The notes beneath the pieces are model-generated. The model was not told the DNA's origin and made no database searches. It was given only the letters and a program-made list of their open reading frames with translations. From Puteibacter caeruleilacunae (lineage in GTDB: Bacteria; Bacteroidota; Bacteroidia; Bacteroidales; Prolixibacteraceae), in the NCBI GenBank assembly GCA_005217565.1, contig SJCO01000001.1, positions 744,723 through 808,722 of the forward strand: a DNA stretch of 64,000 nt, written 5' to 3'. The stretch's first letter is position 1. Every line of letters begins with the position of its first letter. Both the position numbers and the translations under genes were made by a program. Shown here piece after piece: positions 19,355 to 27,419 of the stretch.

Positions 19355-20191
19355 CTATTTACTTGAGGTGTGATATTTAATCAGCCCTTCCATTGGGGTC
19401 TGTTCTATAGTTTGGATGTTTATATTTTCGGAGACCGCAATTTCTTCCAGTTGATTTTTAAAATGGTAAGCGATGCTTCCAATAAAATGAATAGGAGTGT
19501 TGTTGTAGTCTTTATACTGGCTGATATTGCGTGAGATGAAGGCTTTTAGTTCAGTTTTTACAAGAGCTTCAATCTCTTCATTGCTTATATGTTTTTTTAG
19601 AAACTTGGTGAATTGTGCTAGATAGCGATTGGGAAATGGTTGTTTGTATACTGAATCTAGGATGTCTTTGTGAGATGTTTCGTACTCTTTGAAGAATAGC
19701 GCTTTTAGTTTGTCGGACAGTTGGTTTTTTAGAAGATCGGCGATTAGACGTTTGCCCATAACTGCACCGCTACCTTCGTCTCCGAGAATATATCCTAAAG
19801 GCGATACATTGTGTGTGATTTCATTGCCGTTATATAGACACGAATTTGAGCCAGTGCCCAATATGCAAGCTATGCCTTTCTGATTTTGACATAAAGCTCG
19901 TGCAGCTGCAAGAAGGTCACTTTCAATGTTTATAGAAGATGGTTTTAATGCTTCCTGAAGTGCAGTTCGTACAATTGCTTTCTTTTCAGGAAACGAGCAT
20001 CCAGCTCCATAAAAATAGACCTCTGCTTGAGAATAGTCGAGTTTTGGGAGTTTAGGTTTTAGGATGCTTAAAATCTCGTTACTGTCTTGAAAGAATGGAT
20101 TTATACCATCGGTCAAAAGCTGAATTGTATTATTCTCGCTTATTATTCTCCAATCTGTTTTAGTCGATCCACTATCTGCAATTATTATCAT
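19355..20191 (-). CDS. BadF/BadG/BcrA/BcrD-family amino-sugar kinase, candidate MurNAc or GlcNAc kinase
   Basis: A 278-residue ATPase of the actin/hexokinase fold. The phosphate-1 loop is ADSGSTKTDWRII at the N-terminus; ACILGTGSNSCLYNG and LGYILGDEGSGAVMGKRLI are the phosphate-2 and sugar-binding regions typical of N-acetylglucosamine kinase-like proteins in this family. Tannerella forsythia has a related kinase, MurK, in a murTKQ unit, and the close link to murQ here makes MurNAc or anhydro-MurNAc the most likely substrate. Plain GlcNAc kinase activity is the alternative. It is the first gene of a two-gene minus-strand unit and is divergent from the amidase gene. Confidence 0.8.
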   Translation of the reverse strand: MIIIADSGSTKTDWRIISENNTIQLLTDGINPFFQDSNEILSILKPKLPKLDYSQAEVYFYGAGCSFPEKKAIVRTALQEALKPSSINIESDLLAAARALCQNQKGIACILGTGSNSCLYNGNEITHNVSPLGYILGDEGSGAVMGKRLIADLLKNQLSDKLKALFFKEYETSHKDILDSVYKQPFPNRYLAQFTKFLKKHISNEEIEALVKTELKAFISRNISQYKDYNNTPIHFIGSIAYHFKNQLEEIAVSENINIQTIEQTPMEGLIKYHTSSK

Positions 20192-20548
20192 TGGTATAAT
20201 GTTTTTGTATTCAGTTTAAGCTTGTCTCTTTTCTATAAATATAACGTGATTGATGCATTTAATGAATGTCATCGTTATTTGTAGTTGTATTATATGTTCT
20301 GTTTTTAAGTTGTAATATGTCGCTATGTTACTTTTGAATATTAGTTTCTACTCTTGTTATTAATACTTTGTGGCAAATATAAACAAAATATGCTGTGTAG
20401 AAAATATATCATGTAACATGTATGACAAATATTTGTTTCTTCAAATATTACATCTATATTTGACACAGTATTTCTTCAAATTGGTATCTTAAGGTGGCCA
20501 ATATGAGGTTTTTGTTTCGAAGAGATCATTTTAAAACATGAAAGCTGT
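20192..20548. promoter_or_regulatory. Divergent control region between murQ and amidase units
   Basis: This 357-bp AT-rich region separates the two arms of the recycling locus. It holds a perfect 12-bp palindrome ACAAATATTTGT (20425-20436) and an 8-bp inverted repeat TCAAATAT / ATATTTGA (20441-20448 and 20456-20463). Both overlap the plus-strand promoter and could be operator sites. On the minus strand, 20374-20381 reads TATATTTG, a -7 element match for the kinase-murQ unit, though its -33 element is weak. Confidence 0.4.
20432..20462 (+). promoter_or_regulatory. Bacteroidota-type promoter for the amidase operon
   Basis: TTTG (20432-20435), 19 bases, then TATATTTG (20455-20462) match the Bacteroidota consensus TTTG-N19-21-TAnnTTTG exactly. 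The predicted transcript starts near 20469, about 80 bp before the amidase start codon. Confidence 0.6.
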
Positions 20549-23494
20549 ATGAGCAACACTTTTAGTCGTATTATAATTCCAGTCATTTTATTGATGTTCT
20601 GTAGTGCAACTCTTGCTGAAGGTCAGGGTAAAGATCGAAGATTATCTAAAAAGCTAGAATCTCGATTAGATAAGGGGGGAGTATATATGACTAACTGGAA
20701 GCATTTAGGAAAACTAAGAGTGGATTCAGCAAGGGTGATTTCAAAAAAAAAAGAGGCAACAATCTACTTATCTAAGCCTTACGCATATATTCCTTATCGC
20801 AGAGAGGTTGTTGATTCTTTATATGAGATGATTGCTAATAATGTGGGAAGAAGATTTCGAAAGCATAAGGTAGAAATAATAGCTGGAGGTCTTCATATTG
20901 AGGATTATATCCCTAATTATTATCGGACAGCTATCGATACGACTCGAATATTTCGACAACCTTTAGCTAAGAGACCTGTTGTACGCAATTTGTCGAAGGA
21001 AAGATATGCCGGAGGTCTGACAAATAAGAATGTGGCCTTATGGCATTCACATGGATGGTATTATGAACAGAAATTGGGCCGCTGGGAATGGCAAAGACCT
21101 CGATTGTTCGGATCTGTAGAGGATGTATTACCAATGTCATTTATGTTACCTTATTTGGTGCCAATGTTAGAAAATGCTGGTGCTAATGTGTATTTGCCAA
21201 GAGAAAGAGATATACAGAAGCATGAAGTGATTGTTGATATGGATGGAAGTGTGGCTAAGTCTGTTGTTGAGATAAAAGGAGACTGGATGCGTGGAGGTGA
21301 TGCAGGATTCAAAAGAAAAGAAGTTCTCTATGCTGGTGACAATCCTTTTAAACTGGGGACATATGATGTTACTACAAGCGATCCGACAGGGAACACTTCC
21401 ATAAGTTATATTCCTGATATTCCAGAGGAGGGAGAATATGCTGTGTGTGTATCGTGGCATCATCAAGCCAATATGTCGGATAAGGTTATCTATAAAGTGA
21501 ATCACCTTGGTGGTGCAACCTCGTTTGAGGTTAATCAGAAGATAGGGGGAGAAACCTGGATTTATTTAGGTACATTTAAGTTTGCTTTTGGAGTTCAGGC
21601 TGGAATTGGAAGTGTAGAACTGATTGCTATGGGGGATGGCAAAGAACTTGTTTCTGCTGATGCTGTTCGATTTGGAGGTGGAATTGGTAATGTTGCAAGA
21701 GGAAACAAGACTCGTGTTAGTGGGAAGGCCCGATATGAAGAAGCAGCGCGCTACTATTTACAATATGCAGGAATGCCTGATACGTTAGTTTATAGTCTGA
21801 ATGGAGAGAAAAATGATTATAACGATGACTATCAGTCGCGCGGTGAATGGGTTGATTACTTGATGGGTAATCCTAATGGACCAGTTAAGGATCGAGAGGT
21901 AGAAGGATTAGGTATACCAATTGATTTGTCGTTTGCTATGCATACTGATGCAGGAGTTACACCTGGAGACTCAATTATTGGAACCCTTGGAATTTATAGT
22001 ACTGCTGCAGACTCTGGTTTATTTCCAAATGGAGTCTCCCGAATGGCTAGTCGCGATCTTACCGATTTGATTCAGACAGAAGTTGTAAATGATATTCGAT
22101 TATCTTTCAATGAAAAATGGACACGCAGAGGGATGTGGGATAAGCTTTATTCCGAAGCATGGCGACCAAATGTACCTGCTATGTTGATGGAACTATTATC
22201 TCATCAAAATCTTGCTGATATGCGGATGGCACTAGATCCTCGTTTTCGCTTTGTTGTTAGTCGCGCTATTTACAAAGGAATGTTAAAGTTTTTGAGTGTT
22301 CAATATGATTTTATACCTATTGTACAACCATTGCCTGTTTCTCATTTTGGGATAGATATCAATAAGGAAGAGCTTAAATTATCATGGAGAGCAGTTATAG
22401 AAGCAGGAGAGGCAACCTCAGTTCCCCAGAAATACAAAGTATATACTCGGATTGGAGATGGTGGTTTTGACAATGGAGTGTTTGTAAACGATACCATATT
22501 TAGTTTTACTCCTAAGAAAGGAGAGACGTATAGTTTTAAAGTTACAGCAATTAATGATGGAGGTGAAAGTTTTCCTTCAGAGGTATTGTCGGCCTGTATT
22601 GTTTCTAATTCAAAAGGAGAAGTACTGGTTGTAAACGCGTTTGATAGAATTGCCGCACCGCGATTTGTTGATAATGATGATGTTGCTGGATTTACATGGT
22701 GGGAGGATGAAGGTGTTGCTGATAAATATGATATTAGTCGGACTGGGAATCAGTATGATTTTAAACGTTTTTCGAAATGGCTTGATGATGATAGTCCAGG
22801 ATGGGGGGCAAGTTATGCTGATATGGAGTCTGGTGTCGTAATGGGGAATACCTTTGACTTTACAATCACTCATGGTAAGCCAATCGTAATGAATGGATAT
22901 TCATATACTTCTGTAAGTGATGAGTATTTTAATGGTGATGAAGATTTAGATGACTATTTTGCCATTGATGTTATTATGGGGGAAGAAAGGATTGAGTCTG
23001 ATCCGATAACAAAGGAACCGATGTTTGAGGTGTATCCTCAGGCTTTCAGAACGAATATCAGGCGCTATTTAGCATCTGGAGGAAATATAATAATTTCTGG
23101 AGCCTATATTGGTACTGCCATTCAGGAGTCAGGAGAGACAGCATTGAAAGATTTTGCATCAGAGGTTTTACATTATAGATGGAGGACCAACCATGCAGTT
23201 CGTCATGGGGATGTAATGGTAAATGAAGATAGTGGTTTGCCATTTAAAGGAGGATTGAAGTTCAATACAACATCTAATAGTCGAGTTTATAAGGTTGAAG
23301 CTCCCGATGCTATTGAACCTGTAGGAAGAGCGTCACGAACAATTATGAGATATCGTGAAAATAATACATCAGCAGGAGTATGTTTCAATGGTAAAGGAAA
23401 TGGAGTAATCCTTGGTTTTCCTATTGAGACGATAACAGAGGGACGTGATGAGCTGATGATGGCGATTTTTAATTTTTTCGAACAAAAGCATTAG
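20549..23494 (+). CDS. N-acetylmuramoyl-L-alanine amidase (Amidase_3-like) with inserted golvesin/xanthan-lyase-like domain and FnIII
   Basis: A 981-residue exported protein with a signal peptide (about 1-24). The fold appears to be a zinc amidase split by an insertion. The first half (about 155-225) has ALWHSHGWYYE with likely zinc ligand His166 and ENAGANVYLPRERD. The second half holds MHTDAG (His465) and MLMELLSHQN (Glu548), which match the second His motif and catalytic Glu of Amidase_3. Between them, about 245-385, is a beta-rich golvesin/xanthan-lyase-like module. An FnIII-like domain (about 620-705) and an unrecognised 270-residue C-terminal domain follow. It likely strips stem peptides from peptidoglycan and leads a five-gene operon. 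Confidence 0.75.
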   Translation: MSNTFSRIIIPVILLMFCSATLAEGQGKDRRLSKKLESRLDKGGVYMTNWKHLGKLRVDSARVISKKKEATIYLSKPYAYIPYRREVVDSLYEMIANNVGRRFRKHKVEIIAGGLHIEDYIPNYYRTAIDTTRIFRQPLAKRPVVRNLSKERYAGGLTNKNVALWHSHGWYYEQKLGRWEWQRPRLFGSVEDVLPMSFMLPYLVPMLENAGANVYLPRERDIQKHEVIVDMDGSVAKSVVEIKGDWMRGGDAGFKRKEVLYAGDNPFKLGTYDVTTSDPTGNTSISYIPDIPEEGEYAVCVSWHHQANMSDKVIYKVNHLGGATSFEVNQKIGGETWIYLGTFKFAFGVQAGIGSVELIAMGDGKELVSADAVRFGGGIGNVARGNKTRVSGKARYEEAARYYLQYAGMPDTLVYSLNGEKNDYNDDYQSRGEWVDYLMGNPNGPVKDREVEGLGIPIDLSFAMHTDAGVTPGDSIIGTLGIYSTAADSGLFPNGVSRMASRDLTDLIQTEVVNDIRLSFNEKWTRRGMWDKLYSEAWRPNVPAMLMELLSHQNLADMRMALDPRFRFVVSRAIYKGMLKFLSVQYDFIPIVQPLPVSHFGIDINKEELKLSWRAVIEAGEATSVPQKYKVYTRIGDGGFDNGVFVNDTIFSFTPKKGETYSFKVTAINDGGESFPSEVLSACIVSNSKGEVLVVNAFDRIAAPRFVDNDDVAGFTWWEDEGVADKYDISRTGNQYDFKRFSKWLDDDSPGWGASYADMESGVVMGNTFDFTITHGKPIVMNGYSYTSVSDEYFNGDEDLDDYFAIDVIMGEERIESDPITKEPMFEVYPQAFRTNIRRYLASGGNIIISGAYIGTAIQESGETALKDFASEVLHYRWRTNHAVRHGDVMVNEDSGLPFKGGLKFNTTSNSRVYKVEAPDAIEPVGRASRTIMRYRENNTSAGVCFNGKGNGVILGFPIETITEGRDELMMAIFNFFEQKH

Positions 23495-23507
23495 AATTAT
23501 TATAGGT

Positions 23508-24977
23508 ATGACAAATAAAGTTACATGTTTTGTTCCCATGGGAGAATGGGAAGATACACAAAGAACAGTTGAGTCGTTAAAAGCTGAGGAAGCATGTGGA
23601 AATGTTTATATTCTTGCGAATAAAGAACAGGAAATCCCTGAAGGCACCAGGTTATTAAAGTTTACTGGGATGAATTCTTCTGAGTCGATCAAATTGATCG
23701 CAGAATGTTGCGACGAAGGTTATGCCTTACTCTATACAAAAGAGCAAGAACTGCAATTGGGAGAGTACGGATTAGAGCGTTTTATTCAGGTAATGGATAG
23801 CACAGCTTCAGGAATGGTATATGCTGATTATTTTGCAATGAAAGAAGGCACATTGATTCCGAATCCTGTAATCGATTATCAGGATGGCAGTCTGCGTGAT
23901 GACTTTAATTTTGGGGCAGTCTTATTTTTTGAAAGTGCAATCTTTAGACAAGCCGTGGAAAATATTGATGCAGCTTATGAGTATGCAGGTTTGTATGCTT
24001 TACGTTTGTCTGTATCAAGGATCTCAAGATTATATCGAATCCCTGAATTTTTATATACCGAGGTAGAATTAGATGTGAGAAAGTCGGGAGAAAAGATGTT
24101 CGACTATGTTGATCCTAAGAATCGCAAGGTGCAAATTGAAATGGAAGAGGCATGTAACGAACACCTTAAAAAGGTTAATGGCTATTTAATTCCAGAATTT
24201 ACAGAGGTGAAATTCAACGAGGGAAGTTTTGAGTATGAGGCTTCTGTGATTATTCCTGTGCGAAACAGGAAAAAGACAATTGGCGACGCTATCGCATCGG
24301 TGTTAAAGCAAATAACCGACTTTAAATTTAACCTGATTATTGTAGATAATCATTCAACCGACGGAACGACAGAAATTATAAAAGAATATGCTGCGAAAGA
24401 TGATCGTATTGTTCACGTTGTTCCAGGACGCAATGATTTAGGTATCGGAGGTTGTTGGAATCAGGCTGTAATGCATCCGCAATGTGGGAAGTTTGCAATA
24501 CAACTTGACAGTGACGATTTGTATATTGATGAGCAGGTTATCACGAATATTGTAAAGGCATTTTATGAGCAGCAATGTGCAATGGTTGTAGGAACCTACC
24601 AGATGGTTAATTTTAATCTTGATGAGATTCCTCCTGGTATTATTGATCATAAGGAGTGGACTCCAGATAATGGGCGAAATAATGCATTGCGGATAAACGG
24701 GTTGGGGGCTCCAAGGGCATTCTATACTCCAGTATTAAGAACAATAAAGGTTCCTAATGTGAGCTATGGAGAGGATTATGCGCTGGGATTGGCAATCTCC
24801 CGAAATTATCAGATTGGTCGTATTTATGACCCTTTGTACTTATGTCGTAGATGGGATGATAATTCAGATGCCTCTTTAGATGTAAATAAAATGAATGCGC
24901 ATAATACCTATAAAGATCGCATCCGAACAATGGAATTGTGGGCACGTCAACAGTACAACCAGCAAAAAGAAGGATAA
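23508..24977 (+). CDS. Tandem GT-A domain glycosyltransferase family 2 protein
   Basis: A 489-residue cytoplasmic protein without signal peptide or membrane helices. Residues about 243-480 form a complete GT2 domain: SVIIPVRNRKKTIGDAIASVLKQ, IIVDNHSTDGT and the metal-binding LDSDDLY (Asp334). Residues 1-230 look like a second, degenerate GT-A domain; VYADYF and YQDGSLRDDFNFG resemble the acceptor half of GT2 enzymes, but a clear nucleotide-binding start is missing. It lies 13 bp after the amidase gene and 4 bp before the DUF4922 gene. In an otherwise degradative locus its role is unexplained; it may act on recycled sugars or be a scaffold. Confidence 0.75.
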   Translation: MTNKVTCFVPMGEWEDTQRTVESLKAEEACGNVYILANKEQEIPEGTRLLKFTGMNSSESIKLIAECCDEGYALLYTKEQELQLGEYGLERFIQVMDSTASGMVYADYFAMKEGTLIPNPVIDYQDGSLRDDFNFGAVLFFESAIFRQAVENIDAAYEYAGLYALRLSVSRISRLYRIPEFLYTEVELDVRKSGEKMFDYVDPKNRKVQIEMEEACNEHLKKVNGYLIPEFTEVKFNEGSFEYEASVIIPVRNRKKTIGDAIASVLKQITDFKFNLIIVDNHSTDGTTEIIKEYAAKDDRIVHVVPGRNDLGIGGCWNQAVMHPQCGKFAIQLDSDDLYIDEQVITNIVKAFYEQQCAMVVGTYQMVNFNLDEIPPGIIDHKEWTPDNGRNNALRINGLGAPRAFYTPVLRTIKVPNVSYGEDYALGLAISRNYQIGRIYDPLYLCRRWDDNSDASLDVNKMNAHNTYKDRIRTMELWARQQYNQQKEG

Positions 24978-24981
24978 GTCG

Positions 24982-25974
24982 ATGCATTTACCGTTATTAG
25001 ATCAGAAAGAATTAAAACTATCTGAATCAGCCACTTTGTCGCAAAAGGCAAGAATGCTCATTCAGCAGCAAGTGAGTAGTTGGGATCTGGCAAAAACAAA
25101 TTATGAAGGATTGAAAAGGGTCAAGGTTCGTAATGTTGAATTTGATAACTGCAGTATTCGAGTGCAATTCAATCCCGAGCGAATCAGGTCATCAGCTGCA
25201 AAAGTAGATGCGAAATCTATACAAGAACGAGCGTGTTTCTTATGTGCTCGTAATTTACCGAAAGAGCAAAAAGGTATCCTGTATGATGATCAGTATCTAA
25301 TTTTGGTAAATCCATTTCCGATATTTAATGAACATCTTACTATTCCTGACATATTGCATGCCGATCAGGATATAAGTTGTCGATTAAAAGATATGCTTTT
25401 ATTGGCCCGAGAATTAGACGACTTTGTAGTATTCTATAATGGACCGAGGTGTGGAGCATCAGCACCTGATCATTTCCATTTTCAGGCAGGAATCAAAGGA
25501 TTTATGCCTATAGAAGAGGAACTTGTAAATCTAGAGGAAAAAGATCTTGTATTGCCTAAGGAAGGCTGTGGTATTTATATGACAGATAATTATCTCAGAA
25601 AAGTAATTACCGTAGTAGGAGAAGATATCGAGATGATAGCTGCATGGATGCGAGAGGTAATTGGTATGTTGTATTTTTTGAATGAAGATCGCATGGAGCC
25701 AATGATGAATATTCTGTGTTCGTACGATAATGGAGAGTGGCGTGTGCATTTCTTCCCCAGAAGACAACACCGACCAAAGCAGTATTTTGATCAAGGAGAA
25801 AAGCAAATTCTTATTAGTCCGGCTTCGGTCGACTTTGGAGGAGTGTTTATAACCCCTCGAGAAGAAGATTTTGTGAAAATAAAGGCATCAGATATTGAAG
25901 ACATATTTGAGCAAGTAACTCTTTCAGATGAGGACTGGAAGAGATTTAGAGTTAGTCTACTCACCTGTTTATAA
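24982..25974 (+). CDS. DUF4922 protein, GalT/HIT-like nucleotidylyltransferase or phosphorylase fold
   Basis: A 330-residue cytoplasmic protein. It contains CFLCARNLP, LVNPFPIFNEHLTIP, and the box GASAPDHFHFQAG, whose H-x-H-x-Q is the catalytic signature of the GalT branch of the HIT superfamily (galactose-1-phosphate uridylyltransferase, GDP-L-galactose phosphorylase, Ap4A phosphorylase). These enzymes move or phosphorolyse nucleotidyl groups through a His intermediate. The natural substrate of DUF4922 proteins is not known to me. The ATG at 24982 lies 4 bp after the glycosyltransferase stop, so the two are probably translationally coupled. An upstream frame to 24895 would overlap that gene and is rejected. 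Confidence 0.75.
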   Translation: MHLPLLDQKELKLSESATLSQKARMLIQQQVSSWDLAKTNYEGLKRVKVRNVEFDNCSIRVQFNPERIRSSAAKVDAKSIQERACFLCARNLPKEQKGILYDDQYLILVNPFPIFNEHLTIPDILHADQDISCRLKDMLLLARELDDFVVFYNGPRCGASAPDHFHFQAGIKGFMPIEEELVNLEEKDLVLPKEGCGIYMTDNYLRKVITVVGEDIEMIAAWMREVIGMLYFLNEDRMEPMMNILCSYDNGEWRVHFFPRRQHRPKQYFDQGEKQILISPASVDFGGVFITPREEDFVKIKASDIEDIFEQVTLSDEDWKRFRVSLLTCL

Positions 25975-25983
25975 TTATCAATA

Positions 25984-27384
25984 ATGCACATGAAACAGCC
26001 AGAGATACAAGTCGGAATTATGTCGGGAAAGAGTATATCTTTCTCATTGGAAGGGAAATTCAACCTTAACAATACAGACAAAGAATTGAGTGGAGTTCAT
26101 CTTATCTCGTTAGAAGATGATAAGGTGAATGTATATCTTTTAGATGATGAGGAGAAGCACTTAATAACCTCCCAAGATGTAAATCTGAGTGGGGATAATG
26201 TGAGTTTCGATGGTCAATCTTTTGAGCTAACGGTTAGTCCTGGTGGATCGGAATCATGTTTTGAACTTCGGGATGTTACAATTGGTATTGATTTTCATTG
26301 GGAACGAAAGGAAAACCAGCGTTTTAGTGGAAGTCTGAAGTTTATTGTTGAGAATGACTGTCTTACTGCGATAAATGTCCTGTCTCTTGAGGATTATCTT
26401 ATTAGTGTTATCTCTTCAGAGATGAGTGCTACTTCGTCGACAGAGTTATTAAAGGCACATGCAGTAATTTCTCGAAGTTGGTTGTTAGCACAAATTGAAA
26501 AGGGGAAAGCACTACAAGAGCAATCAATGAAGTATTCTAGTCTGGTAGAGACCGATGATGAATATATACGTTGGTATGATCGCGAGGACCATGCGAATTT
26601 TGATGTCTGTGCAGATGACCATTGTCAGAGATATCAGGGAATAACAAAGGCATCTACGCAAACAGTGGTTGATGCAGTAGAAAGTACAAGTGGAGAGCTG
26701 TTGATGTATAATAGTGAGATTTGCGATGCACGCTTCTCAAAATGCTGTGGAGGTATGGTTGAGGAATTTCAACACGTATGGGAGCCAAGGAAGCACGATT
26801 ATTTGAAGAAGGTCGTTGATAATAATAGCGCTCCAGTGGGGTACGATCTCGATCTAACAAAAGAAGAAGCTGCAGATAAGTGGATAAGAACTAGTCCCGA
26901 GGCATTCTGTAATACTAATGAAAAAGATGTGTTATCGCAGGTTCTGAATGATTATGACCAGGAAACGGCCGATTTTTATCGTTGGAAAGTGGAATATACT
27001 CAAGATGAACTATCTACATTAATTAAAAAGCGTAGTGATATTGATTTCGGGGATATATTGGATTTGATTCCGATGGAAAGGGGAGCGTCGGGAAGATTGA
27101 TAAGACTTAAGATTGTTGGTAGCTTACGAACGATGATTATCGGAAAAGAGCTTCAAATAAGAAAAACGCTATCTGAATCCCATCTTTATAGCTCTGCATT
27201 TGTAGTAGATAAAGAGAATGGAACTGATGGTGTACCTTCAAAGTTTACATTGACCGGTGCAGGATGGGGGCATGGTGTAGGATTGTGTCAAATAGGAGCT
27301 GCGGTAATGGGGGCTCGGGGATATTCTTATAATGAGATATTATTGCATTACTTTCCTGGTGCAGATATCATAAAAAAATACTAA
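25984..27384 (+). CDS. SpoIID/LytB-domain protein without visible signal peptide
   Basis: A 466-residue protein whose C-terminal two thirds match SpoIID, the lytic transglycosylase that cuts denuded glycan strands in Bacillus. Matches are LSLEDYLISVISSEM with the catalytic Glu (Glu146), ELLKAHAVISRSWLLAQ, the Cys/His group DVCADDHCQRYQG and ARFSKCCGGMV, and the C-terminal GAGWGHGVGLCQIGAAVMGARG. The N-terminal 110 residues are a beta-rich domain. Unlike typical SpoIID proteins it begins MHMKQPEIQVGIMSGKSI and shows no signal peptide or membrane helix, so it may act in the cytoplasm. It lies 9 bp after DUF4922 in the same operon. Confidence 0.85.
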   Translation: MHMKQPEIQVGIMSGKSISFSLEGKFNLNNTDKELSGVHLISLEDDKVNVYLLDDEEKHLITSQDVNLSGDNVSFDGQSFELTVSPGGSESCFELRDVTIGIDFHWERKENQRFSGSLKFIVENDCLTAINVLSLEDYLISVISSEMSATSSTELLKAHAVISRSWLLAQIEKGKALQEQSMKYSSLVETDDEYIRWYDREDHANFDVCADDHCQRYQGITKASTQTVVDAVESTSGELLMYNSEICDARFSKCCGGMVEEFQHVWEPRKHDYLKKVVDNNSAPVGYDLDLTKEEAADKWIRTSPEAFCNTNEKDVLSQVLNDYDQETADFYRWKVEYTQDELSTLIKKRSDIDFGDILDLIPMERGASGRLIRLKIVGSLRTMIIGKELQIRKTLSESHLYSSAFVVDKENGTDGVPSKFTLTGAGWGHGVGLCQIGAAVMGARGYSYNEILLHYFPGADIIKKY

Positions 27385-27419
27385 TTTCAGAATCAGTAAA
27401 CCAAAAACCTAAAAAACGG

